Shown here in pieces: positions 44,201 to 58,200 of a stretch of DNA of 64,000 nt; position 1 is the stretch's first letter; the number at the start of each line of letters is the position of its first letter. This DNA is from Piromyces finnis. Taxonomy: Eukaryota > Neocallimastigomycota > Neocallimastigomycetes > Neocallimastigales > Neocallimastigaceae. Under the pieces are notes generated by a model, which did no database searches, was not told where the DNA came from, and saw nothing but the letters and a program-made list of their open reading frames with translations. The stretch spans positions 42,501 to 106,500 of the forward strand of contig MCFH01000015.1 in NCBI GenBank assembly GCA_002104945.1, given 5' to 3'. Both the position numbers and the translations under genes were made by a program.

Positions 44201-45723
44201 TAATATGCCTAACTTTATTGCATATAAAGATTTGGTTTACCAAGAAAGTATGGTAACTAAAAGTTGTTGTTATTTGAGCTATTTATAAAATTTAATACAA
44301 CAAATACTAATACTATTTTATGCTAATTAAATGGCAAGAAGAAATATAATAGCAATTTGGTTGTATTTATAATATATTAAATAAAAAATTAAATAGTTTT
44401 ACCTAATTTTATTAATCAATTTATTATATAATAATTATATTTGTAATACATTATTTTTAAATTGTAATACATTAAATGAATGTAACAAATTGTTAAAGAA
44501 TTTAACACTTTTTTTACTTTTTTTTTTTTTTTAAAGAAATTTAAAAAAAAATTATTTAAAAATAAACTAAAAGAAAAAAAAAAAAAAAAGAATATATTAT
44601 AATAGATATATTTTTTTTTTTAAAAAAAAGAAAAAGAAAAGGAAAAAGAAATCAATATATATTTATATTTTTAAGTATTTCTTTCTTTCTTTTTTTTCTA
44701 TGAAATATTCCCTTTTTTTTTAAGAAAGAATTCAAAGTTACTTCAACAACAACAACATCAACTATATTTATTTTATCGAACTACAAATATATAATTCATT
44801 GTATTTATCGTTTTTTTTTTTAATCAGAGAAAAAAAAAAGAGTAAATAACGACCATATCCTATACACTTTTTTCTGTAACCAAATATATATTAACAAAGC
44901 AATATTATATAAAAGAAAAGAGTGTAAAATAATAAAAATAAGCACAGACCTATAAAATTATATTCTTCATCCTCGACTGTATATTAAAAAGAAACCATTG
45001 TAATAAATATTTTAAAATTTGTAAAATTTAACAACTCTATTGTAAAGTCAATATTCATAAGACTACTCTATTCTACAACGAATATATTCATTTATTTTAA
45101 ATATCCACTAATTTCTTTTTCTTTTTTCTTTTTTTTTTTTTTATTCAAAAAAGTAATTTATATTTTTTATATCAAGAAATACAATTATTTTTATTTTATA
45201 TAACAAGAAAAGAAAAATTTAAAAATAAAGTAATTATAATAGTAAATTTCAATAATTTCAATAGTAAAATATAAAAAATATAAAATTCAAAAAAGAATAT
45301 TGTAATTTAATAAATAATTTCAAAAATAATAACAACGATAATATTTATTTTCATTTTACTTTATTCAAAATATCCTTTTACTATTTATTAATATTTAAAA
45401 GAAAAAAAAAAACATTTTAAAATTATTGTTTCTATTAATATAATAAATATTCACAAAGGAAAATCAAAATATTTAATATCTATTATTTTATATATCTTTT
45501 AATTACTTGTAAAGTTAAAACAATATATTTAAAACAGCAAAAATTAAAGTATATTTAAATATAAATATTTGAGAAAAACACAATAAATTTTACTTTATAG
45601 TCGTATTAATATTTTTTAACTAAATAGTTAAAAAAAAAATAAATTAATTAAACTATTAGTACAATATTATTTTTAGTCAATTAAATAAAATAGAATTTTT
45701 ATATATAAAGCAAGTAAACCAAA
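40698..45723. other. 5-kb gene-free region
   Basis: I read both strands and found no exon with a recognisable protein and no tRNA-like block. Contents are AT-rich sequence, long poly(A)/poly(T) tracts (for example about 41261-41287) and A/T-rich leader sequence before the kinase gene. A small gene made of short exons could be missed. Confidence 0.45.
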
Positions 45724-46651
45724 ATGACCGTCGATACTATCAAGATTTGTGAAGCTTCAGAAATAATAAAAGATACTTCTTCAAAAAACAAATCTATATT
45801 TACTTCAACTAGTGTTTTAGATTTAGTTAAATTTAATAATAATGAAGCTCTTATTAAATATTTACTTCCAAGAAAATCATTGGCTAAAAAGGATTGGCCA
45901 ACTTTGTTAGATGCAGAAGTTGAGAAATTAAAAGAAATTCAACTCGAGGAAAATACTAATCTTGTCAAGATTAGAGGATTTGTTAAAGAAATTCATTTTG
46001 AAAGAAGAAACAATAATTTCCCAGGAATTGTTGTTGTAAATACTATTTATAAAAAAATTCTATATTATTTTTTTATAAAAATAAATTAATTTTTATCATA
46101 TTTTATATATATATTTAAAATATTAATATTAATATAATAATATGTTTTGATAATGTCTTGTATATACATATATATTTATTTGTTTTTTTAGGATTATTTC
46201 GAAGATGGTAATTTACAAGAATATATTGAAAAACATGTAGATCTTCCATGGAAGAAAAGATATGAAATTGCTATGAAAATTACTGAAGGTATTCGTACTC
46301 TTCATCAATATGACATTTTCCACCATGATTTAAAAATTTCAAATATTGTAATGAAGGGTGATGTACCATATATATCTGATTATGGTTTTTCTGTTGTAAA
46401 TGACCCATGTCGTTCCAATGGTATTTATTCTGCTCCATTATTTTTATCTCCTGTTCAATTAGAAGAGTTATTCTTAGGAAGTAAGAACCCAACTCCATAT
46501 AACGAAAAGGATGATATTTACAGTCTTGGTTTCATATTCTATTATTTAGCATATTTAAAGAAACCATGGGCCACTGAAATTAAAGATACTTCAGATGCTA
46601 GTTTAATTTGTTGTAAGTATATTAATTTATTTATTTTACTCTATGAATAAT

Positions 46652-46684
<33 letters not shown>

Positions 46685-49572
46685 TATTTTCCAATTCTAT
46701 GATTATTAATATAATATAAATGATACAAATATAAATTTATATTTTGTGCTGTTTTAAAAAAACAAAAACAAAAAAAAATGTATATATATACTTAATATCA
46801 AATATTTTATTAATTAATATAAAAAGCTATTCTTTTTGAAAACAAGAGACCGGCTATGAAGGGAAAGGTTTTACATCCAGATTTCGAAAAACTTATTACT
46901 AATTGTTGGAATAAGAATGTTTCTAAGAGACCAACTATTGATGAAATTATTAAAATTTTAAGTAATTTAATGCAAGAAGAAGAAGTTTTTAAGACTGAAG
47001 TTTTAAATAAATTTGATACTATGCCAACTCAACATGAATTAAAAATTAAGGAACAAGAATTAAGAAAAGAACAAGAATTAAAGAAGGAACAAGAACTTCA
47101 AAAGGAAATAATGGAAAAACCAAAATTAAAGCCAATTGAATCAAATTCATCACCAGAATTGACAGAACAACAAAATGAATCTGAACCACAACCAGAAGAA
47201 GAAACTGAATTACCAGAAGCTACTGAAGTTTCAGAATTACCAAAGGCTTCAGAAGAACCAGTTGAATATTCAGAATTACCAAATGAAGAAGAAATCAAGA
47301 GTCCAGTTATTAATGAAATTTCAGAAACCCCAGAATTAAAGGAAGATGAAGTAGAAGAAGAAATGAATGAAAAAGAAGAAGAAATTAATATTGAAGAATC
47401 AACAAAGGAAGAAGAAGAAAAGGAAGAAATAAAGAAAGATGAAAATATTGTAAATGTTAAGAAGGCTAATGATGAAAAGAAGGATAGATATGCTTTAGAG
47501 CAAAGCAGAAGAGAACAAGAGTAAGTATCATATTGATAAGTTAAATAATATATATATATTTAAATTCTGTATAAAAACTTTTAAGAAAGACAATTTTAAA
47601 AATAAAAATTTAATCATGATGTATTAATAACAATATATTCCTACCATTGCTATAAAGGTACTTATTAAGAGAACAAGAAGAACGTGAACGTCATAAGATT
47701 AGAGAAGCTTTATTAAGACAATTAGAACTTAATAAGGCTGAAGCTGCTAGACAAAGAGAATTAGAAAAAATTGAACTTACTAAGCAAAAGGAAAAAGAAG
47801 CTTTTGAAAAGATTGAAAAGGCAAAGAATATCCTTTTAGAAAAGGAAAAAGAAAAATTAAAGAAAGAACAAGAGGAACGTGAAATTGAATTACAAAGACA
47901 AGAAGAAATCAAGAAACAATGGGAAATTTCCCAACAAAAGACCAAAGAATTAGAAAGAAAGAAGGAAGAGGAAAGATTAAAGAAGGAACAAGAGAAATTA
48001 TTAAAGATTAAACAAGAAGAAGAAGAAAACTTCCAAAAAACTTTAAAGGCTAAGGAAATTGAAGAAAAGAAAATTCAACAAAGAAAAGAAGAAGAATTAA
48101 GAAAGAAGAATGAACAAGAATTAAATATTGCTAAACAAAGAAAAATTCAAGAAGAAAAGTTAAAGGAATTTGAACAAAAGAAGAAGGAAGCTCAATTAAA
48201 GGAAAAACAAAAGAAGGAAGAAGAAGAAAAGAAGAGAAATGAAGAAGCCATGAATAGAATTCTTTTAGCTAAAAAGAAGTTAGAAGCTAAGGAAAAGAAG
48301 GTTATTGTTGATGAAGAAAATCAAAATACTTTAAATCTTATTAATAGCAATAACATGGATAGAAAGGCTATTTCTGATTTTGAAAAGAAGAGATTAGAAA
48401 TGTTAAAGGAAAAGGAAAAGAATCGTCAAATGAATATCGCTAAAAATGAAGATTTTGCCTTCCAAAAGGCTTTTGCTACTAAAAAGAGAATTGAAGAAAA
48501 AGAAAGTCAACGTAAAAAGGAAGAAGAAATAAAGAAGGAACAAGCTATCAATCGTGATAAAGAAAAGGTTGAAAAGTGGAAGGAACAAAAGAAGAAGTTT
48601 GAAGCTCTTGAAGAAGAAAGAAGAAGAATTCGTAATGGTGGTGTCAACCAAGATACTGGTTTCCTTTTCAATAACGGTCGTGTTTCACCATCTGTTGTTG
48701 CTAACCGTTCAAAGTTTGAAGCTCTCGAAGAAGAAAGAAGAAGAATTCGTGAAGCTGGTGTCAACCAAGATACCGGTTTCCTTTTCAATAACGGTCGTGT
48801 TTCCCCATCTGTTGTTGCTAATCGTTCAAAGTTTGAAGCTCTCGAAGAAGAAAGAAGAAGAATTCGTGAAGCTGGTGTCAACCAAGATACCGGTTTCCTT
48901 TTCAATAACGGTCGTGTTTCCCCATCTGTTGTTGCTAATCGTTCAAAGTTTGAAGCTCTCGAAGAAGAAAGAAGAAGAATTCGTGAAGCTGGTGTTAACC
49001 AAGATACTGGTTTCCTTTTCAATAACGGTCGTGTTTCACCATCCATTGGTCAAATTAATCGTGCTAAATTTGAAGCTCTTGAAGAAGAAAGAAGAAAAAT
49101 CCGTGAAGCTGGTGTTAACAAAGATACAGGTTTCCTTTTCAATAATGGCCGTGTCTCTCCTGTTTCAAACCGTGCTAATTTCTTTAAACAAAAGAGCGAT
49201 TCTGACAGTAATCAAATACGTTCTAACTCTCCACAATTCTATCGTCCATCTTCTCCATCTTTTAGATCTGCTTCTCCAACCCCATCTAATTCTTCTGTTA
49301 CCTCTTCATCAAGTCAGTACACTTATAAACTTCGTTCCACAAATTTAAAAGATTTTGAACAACGTAAATTGGAAAAACAACGTGAACAAGAACGTCAACG
49401 TCGTGAATTACAAAAACAACAAGAACAAGAAGCTTTCCAAAAACTTCTTAATGCCAAAAAGAAGATTAGTGAAATTGAAGCTCGTAAGAAGAGAGATCAA
49501 GAAGATCGTAAGAAAATTAATCAAAATGGACTTAATGATTTCAGAAGTTCAACTGAAGAAATTGAAGAGTGA
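45724..49572 (+). CDS. Protein kinase with long charged tail and tandem repeats
   Basis: Four exons, 45724-46035, 46192-46612, 46827-47520 and 47658-49572; 1,113 residues. The kinase domain covers roughly residues 25-330. Candidate beta-3 Lys45 (EALIKYL), alpha-C Glu65 (DAEVEKL), catalytic loop HHDLKISN with Asp150 and Asn155, and DYG (167-169) in place of DFG. The C-lobe is visible as DDIYSLGFIFYYLA and the RPTIDEII end. All residues needed for catalysis seem present, but the loop reads HHD rather than HRD, so it is not an RD kinase. After it come a Glu/Pro-rich acidic region, about 300 residues of charged Lys/Glu/Gln helix, then five repeats (about 790-985), a Ser/Pro-rich segment and a basic coiled tail. 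Substrate unknown; the tail suggests cytoskeletal or scaffold binding. The group may be TKL-like, unproven. Confidence 0.88.
48598..49185 (+). repeat. Five tandem 39-40-residue repeats in the kinase tail
   Basis: Copies start at 48598, 48715, 48832, 48949 and 49069 (steps 117, 117, 117, 120 nt). Each opens with FEALEEERRRIR and closes with TGFLFNNGRVSP. Copies 2 and 3 are almost identical in DNA, including synonymous sites. Long open frames in two other frames here are shadows of the repeat. Confidence 0.97.
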
Positions 49573-50608
49573 TAAGTCATTTTTTTTTTTTTTTTACTAT
49601 TTTTTCTTAAACACAAAAACTAAAAAGTAAAGAACAAACAAATAAACAAAAAAAAAAAAAAAAAAAAAAAAATAAAATAAAAAAAAAGATAAAAAACAAA
49701 AAAAAACACATATACATATACACACACACACACAAAAAAAAAAAAAAAATAGATCATACCATACTACTATATAATATATCCTTTATCGTCTATTATTAAT
49801 AATTTTTTTTTTTTTTTTTAAAAAAAAATACAATAAAGTTAATAAATAAAAAAAAAATCTATAAAAAATTTTATTAATTTGAAACTTCTGTCCATAATCA
49901 TAATAAAAGTTTATAATTTTATATATATTTATATATTTTATCTTGGGTGTATAAAAGTTTTTTCCTATTTTAAAAGGATTGATATTTTCTAATAAAAAAA
50001 TTTATATATAGTATAAAAGTTTTTTCCTATTTTAAAAGGATTGATATTTTCTAATAAAAAAATTTATATAATTCTTTTTTCTTATTATTTACTAATGAAT
50101 TTAATCATGAAATATTTTATTATTCTTACAATTTTTTTTTTTTTTTTTTTTGCCTCTATATTTCATATGGAGTTTGGCATGTGGAAAATTGATCCTTTTA
50201 TAACATGAAAAATCAAATTTGTTTTAGTATATAATAGAAAAAAATATTTTCTATTTGGTGAAATAAATTAATTTTTATTTAAAAAAAAAAAAAAAAAAAA
50301 AAATAAAACACAATACAATGAAAAATAAAAAAAAAAAAATAAAAAAAACAACTTTTTTTTTTTTTTTAATTATAATTATTTGCGAGCCTTTATTAATAAT
50401 AATTATGAAATCTTATTTATAATATCCTTTTTCCTTATTTAATATAAATGCGCGAGTGTATTTTTATAAACAATAAAAATAGAGTAGAAGAAAATTATTT
50501 CTTATCCAAAAATTATAAATAATAATAATTATTATAAATTTATAGATTTTACAATAATTATTAGTATTTATAATTTTTAGAAAAGAAATAATTTTTAAAT
50601 TTGTTTAA
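49573..50608. other. Convergent intergenic spacer
   Basis: Between the kinase stop and the isomerase stop. Very A/T-rich, with poly(A), a short CA run near 49720-49733 and a 62-bp tandem duplication. No gene seen. Confidence 0.5.
49949..50072. repeat. 62-bp tandem duplication
   Basis: Two adjacent near-perfect copies, 49949-50010 and 50011-about 50072, each beginning gtataaaagttttttcc and ending in aaaaaaatttatata. Non-coding. Confidence 0.92.
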
Positions 50609-52256
<1,648 letters not shown>

Positions 52257-53294
52257 TTTGATATATAACTTTTTCTTTTACTTTTTTTTTTATATAATCC
52301 AAATAATATAAAAAATTGATAATTCAATTTTATTTCTTATTGATTTAGAAAAGACAAAATATTATTGGATAAAAAACTTCTCCATATTAAATTAAAATTT
52401 AATATTAGATTAAAAAGAATTATTTATTTGATAGGCTAAAAAAAAAAACTTTTAATTTAAAAAGGTAATTTATAATTAAATCAATTATAGGAAAAAGCTA
52501 TATTAATATAATTTCAATTTCAAATTATTATTATCTTCATGGGAAAATTGAAGTAGGCTAAAGGATATGATATAAATTATAATATTTATAATGTCTAATA
52601 TTTTATTGAAAATAGATATTAAGACTTTTATAATATAGATATTTTATATAAATAAAACCTTTTATTTTACAATATATTAAAAAAGAAAAGTAGTATAGAA
52701 TTAATATATAGTTTCCATTTATTATTATCATTTTTTAAATATATATTAATGGTGCTAGAAATGTCATTTATTGACATATTACTTGTTAAAAATTTAACTA
52801 TGCATTTAGAAATAAATATAAAATGTTTAAAAAGTTATAGTATTAATAATCATTTTATTCTTATGAAATAAATAATAAATTTGTAATATAGATAAATATG
52901 TTTTTTTTTCTTCTTATTTAATATATATGTATATATATTTGTGGTAATATCAATTCTTTTTTTTTTTTATTTTATTATAGATAAAGTTGTTATTTGCTTA
53001 TTAAATATGTAGGCTGCTTAAATAGTTAAATTAATTAATACTGTTTAAATAAATAAACTAAATAAATTAAACAAATTTAATAAATAAATTAAATAAATTA
53101 AATGAATAAATAAATAAATAAATTAAATAAATTAAGACTATGAATTACAAAAATCTATATTTTAATGAAAGACGAAAGCTACAGGATCTATTTGTATTAT
53201 GTATTATATAAGTTAATGATATATTTTTTTTTTATTTTTTTTTATCAATCTCTATAGAAAGTCAGTTTTTTTCTTTCTTTTTTTTTTTTCTAAT
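52257..53294. other. Intergenic region
   Basis: Lies upstream of the isomerase start and downstream of the bZIP stop. AT-rich, with a run of AAAT-type units near 53045-53135. No gene seen; the isomerase promoter should be here. Confidence 0.5.
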
Positions 53295-55278
53295 TTAAGA
53301 CTGGTTTTTTGCAATTAATAATTGTTTTAACCAATAAATTTCTCTTTTGGCTTCAGCTAATTGTTTTTCCAATTCACAACATTTACAACTTAAATCGTGA
53401 GTTTGTTGCTTTAACATAATTTCGGTAAATTTTTTACGTGCTCTGAATCTAGCAGAAGCTTCAGTATTTCTTCTTCTTTTTTCTTCGGGATCGATAGTAG
53501 AAGGTTTATTTCTAATAGTAGTATTTTTAACATAAGTTTTATGAGGATGAGCTTTTAGTGGTGGTGCAAGGGTTCTTGCAATGCTAGTAAATCTCGATTT
53601 TGTTTCTTTTGGTGCAATATTAATAAGTTTTTGTTCAGTTTTTGATAATATGGCTGGTGCTATTTTAGTATTAGGAATAGTTGGAACTAACGATGTGTTA
53701 GAATTAAGAAGAGGAGGAACTAATGAAGAAGATGTAATATTTGATGGTTGATTTTTAAAAGAAACTTCGGTATTTAAAGGATTCGTTGTTAATGGATATG
53801 ATAAACTGGTTGTGCTGGATGAATTGATATCTAATAAGGATTGATTTAATGGTGAATTTAAAAGAGGATTATTTACATTAAGCAGTGAATTAGAAACCTT
53901 AATAGAATTATCAATTGAATTTGAGGAAGAGGTTAATTTTTGTTGTTTGAATATGGAACTCCTATTATTATTGGGGATATCAGGCAAGTCTTTTCTATCA
54001 TATAATGGATGTGGATCAGTTTCATTGTAAATCATTGATGTCATTGTACTAGTTAATTCATCATGATTTTGAATAGGTGTTGAAGAAGAATAAGAATTAA
54101 TATCCAGATTGTTATTCATCAAATATTCTTGATCTCTTATTAATTGATTGTTATTCTTTATATTTAAGGTATTAAGTACATTTGGTGATTCTTTTTCTAA
54201 TAAGCTTGATGCTGAAGAGGTCTATTATATATAATAAAAATTATTAATATACTATTACTATTATTATTTTTATTATTTTAGTTATTATCATCATTATATA
54301 ATTATAACAACAACTCTATTGCTGTTAATTTACTATCATAATATAATTCTATTCATATATACATATATTTTATTTTTATGATTTTTTATTTTTAATTAAA
54401 TTTTCTATACTTTATATATAAATATCATTATGATTTATTGTTATCATAAAAATATAAATTATTATTCTTACCGTTAAGGATTCGGAATAGGTTAATTTAT
54501 CTGAAATAATATTTTGATTTAGTTTTTGATTATTTATTAGAGGTAAATTGTCTAATGCATTGTAATCAGATTTATTAAGTTCATGATGTTCATGATTTTT
54601 TATTAAATTATCAATTACTTGTTTATCTATACTATCTTCAATACTATTAAAATTACCAACGGAAATTAAAATGTTATCATTAATGTTGTTTGGTATGTAC
54701 ATTGGATAGTTATCTTTAGGCTGTACTAAATAGTTCTTATTGGATTGTTCTATAGTATCATTAATTTTAGTAGTAATTTTGGTATCAGGAGGAGTAGATG
54801 CTGGTAATATTGTTGTATTAATTTGTTGCTTTTCCGTTACATTTTCTGCTTTTGTTGGTATATTGGTATTTAAAACTCCAGCAGTAACATTATCTTCTTT
54901 GTCAGTATTCTTTTCCACAAAAGTATCATCTAAATCAGTATAGTTACTAAATTCACCGATAATTTCCATATTATCTTCTAAGCAAGGATAAAATTGTAAT
55001 GCATGAAGTGAACATAAATGCTCATGATTTTGAGGCTGAATATGTTCAATTTTTTCGTTTATATCCTCATTATTTTGGATATTATAAATAGTATTATCAT
55101 TTTCTAATTTATCACAACCATAGCACATTTCATTTATTGTTTTAAAGTGATGTTGATGGTTATGATCGAGTAATTGTCGTAAAGTATCATAATCGGTTGG
55201 CATATGAAAATTCGTTGGAAGTTGTATTGCAGGAAAATTAATGTCATCCACATTACTTTTATTACTTTTTGATGACAT
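53295..55278 (-). CDS. bZIP transcription factor (CYS3/Met4-like)
   Basis: Two exons, 55278-54472 and 54221-53295; 577 residues. The C-terminus holds a bZIP domain: basic region RRRNTEASARFRARKK at about 518-533 with the N-x7-R DNA-contact pattern (NTEASARFR), then a zipper of about five heptads (about 535-572) ending near the C-terminus. NTxASARFRxxKK is the signature of the fungal CYS3/Met4/Zip-type group, which often controls sulfur or amino-acid metabolism; the target genes here are unknown. The rest is Ser/Asn/Thr-rich and probably disordered, with possible activation regions. The N-terminal exon has His/Cys patches (HNHQHHF, CYGC, HLCSLHALQFYPC) that might bind metal. The single intron is phase 0. 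Confidence 0.9.
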
Positions 55279-58200
55279 TTTGAATTAATTTATTAATTTT
55301 ACTATTTTTTTTTTAGAGTATTTATTTATGTATACTTTTTAAACTGTAAAATTTAACATATATTCTTTTTGTAAGTGTTTAATAAGAAATTGAATAGTTA
55401 TAAATAATTAAAACAAAACACAGATTTCAAACTTTCTTTATTTAGTTGCTTTTCTTTTATTACTACTACTACTATTATTATTGTTTATATTATATCTTTA
55501 TGGCAATAAGCCTAGTGATAATTAACAATAAATAAAATAATAAAGTAGAATATTTTGTATATATATAAAAAGAATTATTTAAAAAATTTCCTTTACTTAT
55601 ACAGGAATAATGGTTAGAAGAAATAATAGAAATTAATAATCATATTCAAATATGCATGCTATATATTAAGAATTTATATAAAAACTTGTAATGTTTAATA
55701 ATATAATCCTTTATATCTACTTACTATTACAATACAATCGTTTTACAATTAAAAAATGGACAATTATAATTTTATTTTCTGTTTTTAAAATATTTTAATA
55801 AAAGGTGTACTTTATTTTGATTTTACTGGCTAATAATAAATTGAATATTTTATTCTTATTTTATTGGTTGATTATTAAACCGAAATTCGTAATTTAAAGT
55901 TATAAAAAATTTTAAAGAATATATGAGGAGGAAAAAAATTTGTTTGTTTATATATATAATTTAATACACAGAAATAGAATTATTTGTTATTTAAAGAAAT
56001 TAAATATAATTAACTAATAAATATAAATTATCTTTGTACATTTTATAATTATTGAAAAATAAATAAAGAGAAAAAAAGAAAAATATTTGAATGAAATAAG
56101 TAATAATTTTTGTTAATAGATAAAAAATAATACAATTTATATATATATTATATGTATTTTTTTTATTATATTAAAATTTTATAATATTAAAAAAATATAA
56201 AGATATATAAGAATATTTTTTATCTACTTGAAATTATGAAATTGCCAAAGGGAATTAATAATAATTACATACATTTTATTCAGAATGTTAAAAAAGTTTT
56301 GCTTGTATAATAATATTTATATTTTTTTATTATGTGTAAATATTTTCAGTGTTATAAATGATAGTAATAAAAAATATTGAATTTTTAAATAAATAAATGA
56401 AAAAAAAAAAAGTTTTAAAGGTTTTAATGATTTGAAAATATAAATATATTATTAATAAATTATGATTTTAAGATTCATTATTTTATAGTGTGTTTTTATT
56501 TGTTGTTATGACCATATTTAATAATAAAATTGAAATAAGAAAAGTTATTTTATATGAACAAAATGAAAAAAGAGTTTATAATATGTAATTATAAAAATAT
56601 ACAGAGCTAATTTGAGAAATTATTTGAAGGTTTGAATATTTCTGGATAATTTTAATAAAGTTTAAATGATTACATGAAAATAATATTTTATCAATATTTT
56701 TAAAGTCAAGAGTTAAAATACACTCATTTCATGTAATCATATTAAATATAGCCATTAAATATTTTTTTCGATTATAAATATTTAAATTTTAACTTAAAAT
56801 CGAATCTTAAGTATTTATTTATATAACTAGCTTTATTTATAGTAGTTTTATGTGGTGTTAATTCATTATTTTAAATTACCATATTTTATGTTTTAATATT
56901 TAAGAAATAAATTTTTATATAGTAATAATATAATAAAAAAATACATATTTACTTTCTAATCGTCGTGACTATGTGATTAAATTTTTTCAAGAAACGAAGT
57001 TATTACCAGCATTATTAGTAACCTATCTTATCATTTCTTAACTTTTAATGTTTTTCATGTTAGAAATTGATCACTACTAGTCTAAACAATTTCATATTTA
57101 ATAATAATCCATTAATCAATAATAATAAAAAAAAGTATATAATAAAATATTAGTTAATAACATATTTCTGTTAATACAAATAATTGAAATATATAGATTT
57201 AATATAGAATAGTGGATAAAATTAATAAATAAAAAATTATATATTAATTAAGAAAAAGACATTATTTTATAATTAATTTATTGATTTTCGTATATAAAGT
57301 GTAAATCTTTTTCCATTCTTATAGTACAATATAAAATATATATTACAATAAATTAAATAATTAAAAATACTACTTATAAAATTGTGTATATTTTAATGAT
57401 TCAATTTTAAATTGACAAAATTTTCACTATATGGAATTTGAAATTTTATTTTCCTAATTAAATAATTGCATCAATAAGATATAATAAACCGTTTAGGAAT
57501 CATTACTAGAAATAGAAATAAAAAGGAAAATATTTAATTAAGAATAATATTAAGAATAAATTAAAAATTTTTATAAAAAAAAAAGTTTAAAATAATATTA
57601 ATAATATATTTTAATCATTTTATATATTTTTAAATATTTTAAGATTATCCCTTGATTATTATTAAGTAGTGGGAATTTTATAATTTAATATCATGAAACA
57701 ATGTAGCATGACATCATAAACCATGCTATATGAAATTTTTAATATATAGTTTAATCATATTAATTAATACTTAAATGAGAATTAATAACATATTAATATT
57801 AAATAAGATTTATGATAAAAATCTATGCTTTTATTATCATGTAAATCATAATATAATATCATACTTATTTTTTAATTTCTATTTTAAAGTTCTTCATCAC
57901 CATAAAAAGAAAAAAAATGTATAATTGAGTATTTACCATTTTTATATTATTATTTTATCTAGTTCTTATAAAAATCTCTTTATTATTAAAAAATTTATAG
58001 TAAATTATATTATGTGAAAAAAATATAGTCAGAATGGTGAAATAATTAAAAATATTATTAATGTAAATAGATAGTTTTAACTATTTTTTAATATTAATTG
58101 AAGACTATAAAATAAGAAAAATTAATAAAATATTTTCCAACTTATAATAAATAAAGTTTGATTAATAACTAACCTATTTTTTCCTTTAATAATATAATTT

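Noticed and set aside
44025-44243. Minus-strand 72-residue open frame in the 40.7-45.7 kb gap
   Set aside because: It has AT-biased composition, no motif and no neighbouring exons with matching phase.
48507-49348. Two further long open frames (one per strand) over the kinase repeats
   Set aside because: Shadows of the real frame: the tandem repeat lacks stops in several frames, and neither product resembles a protein family.
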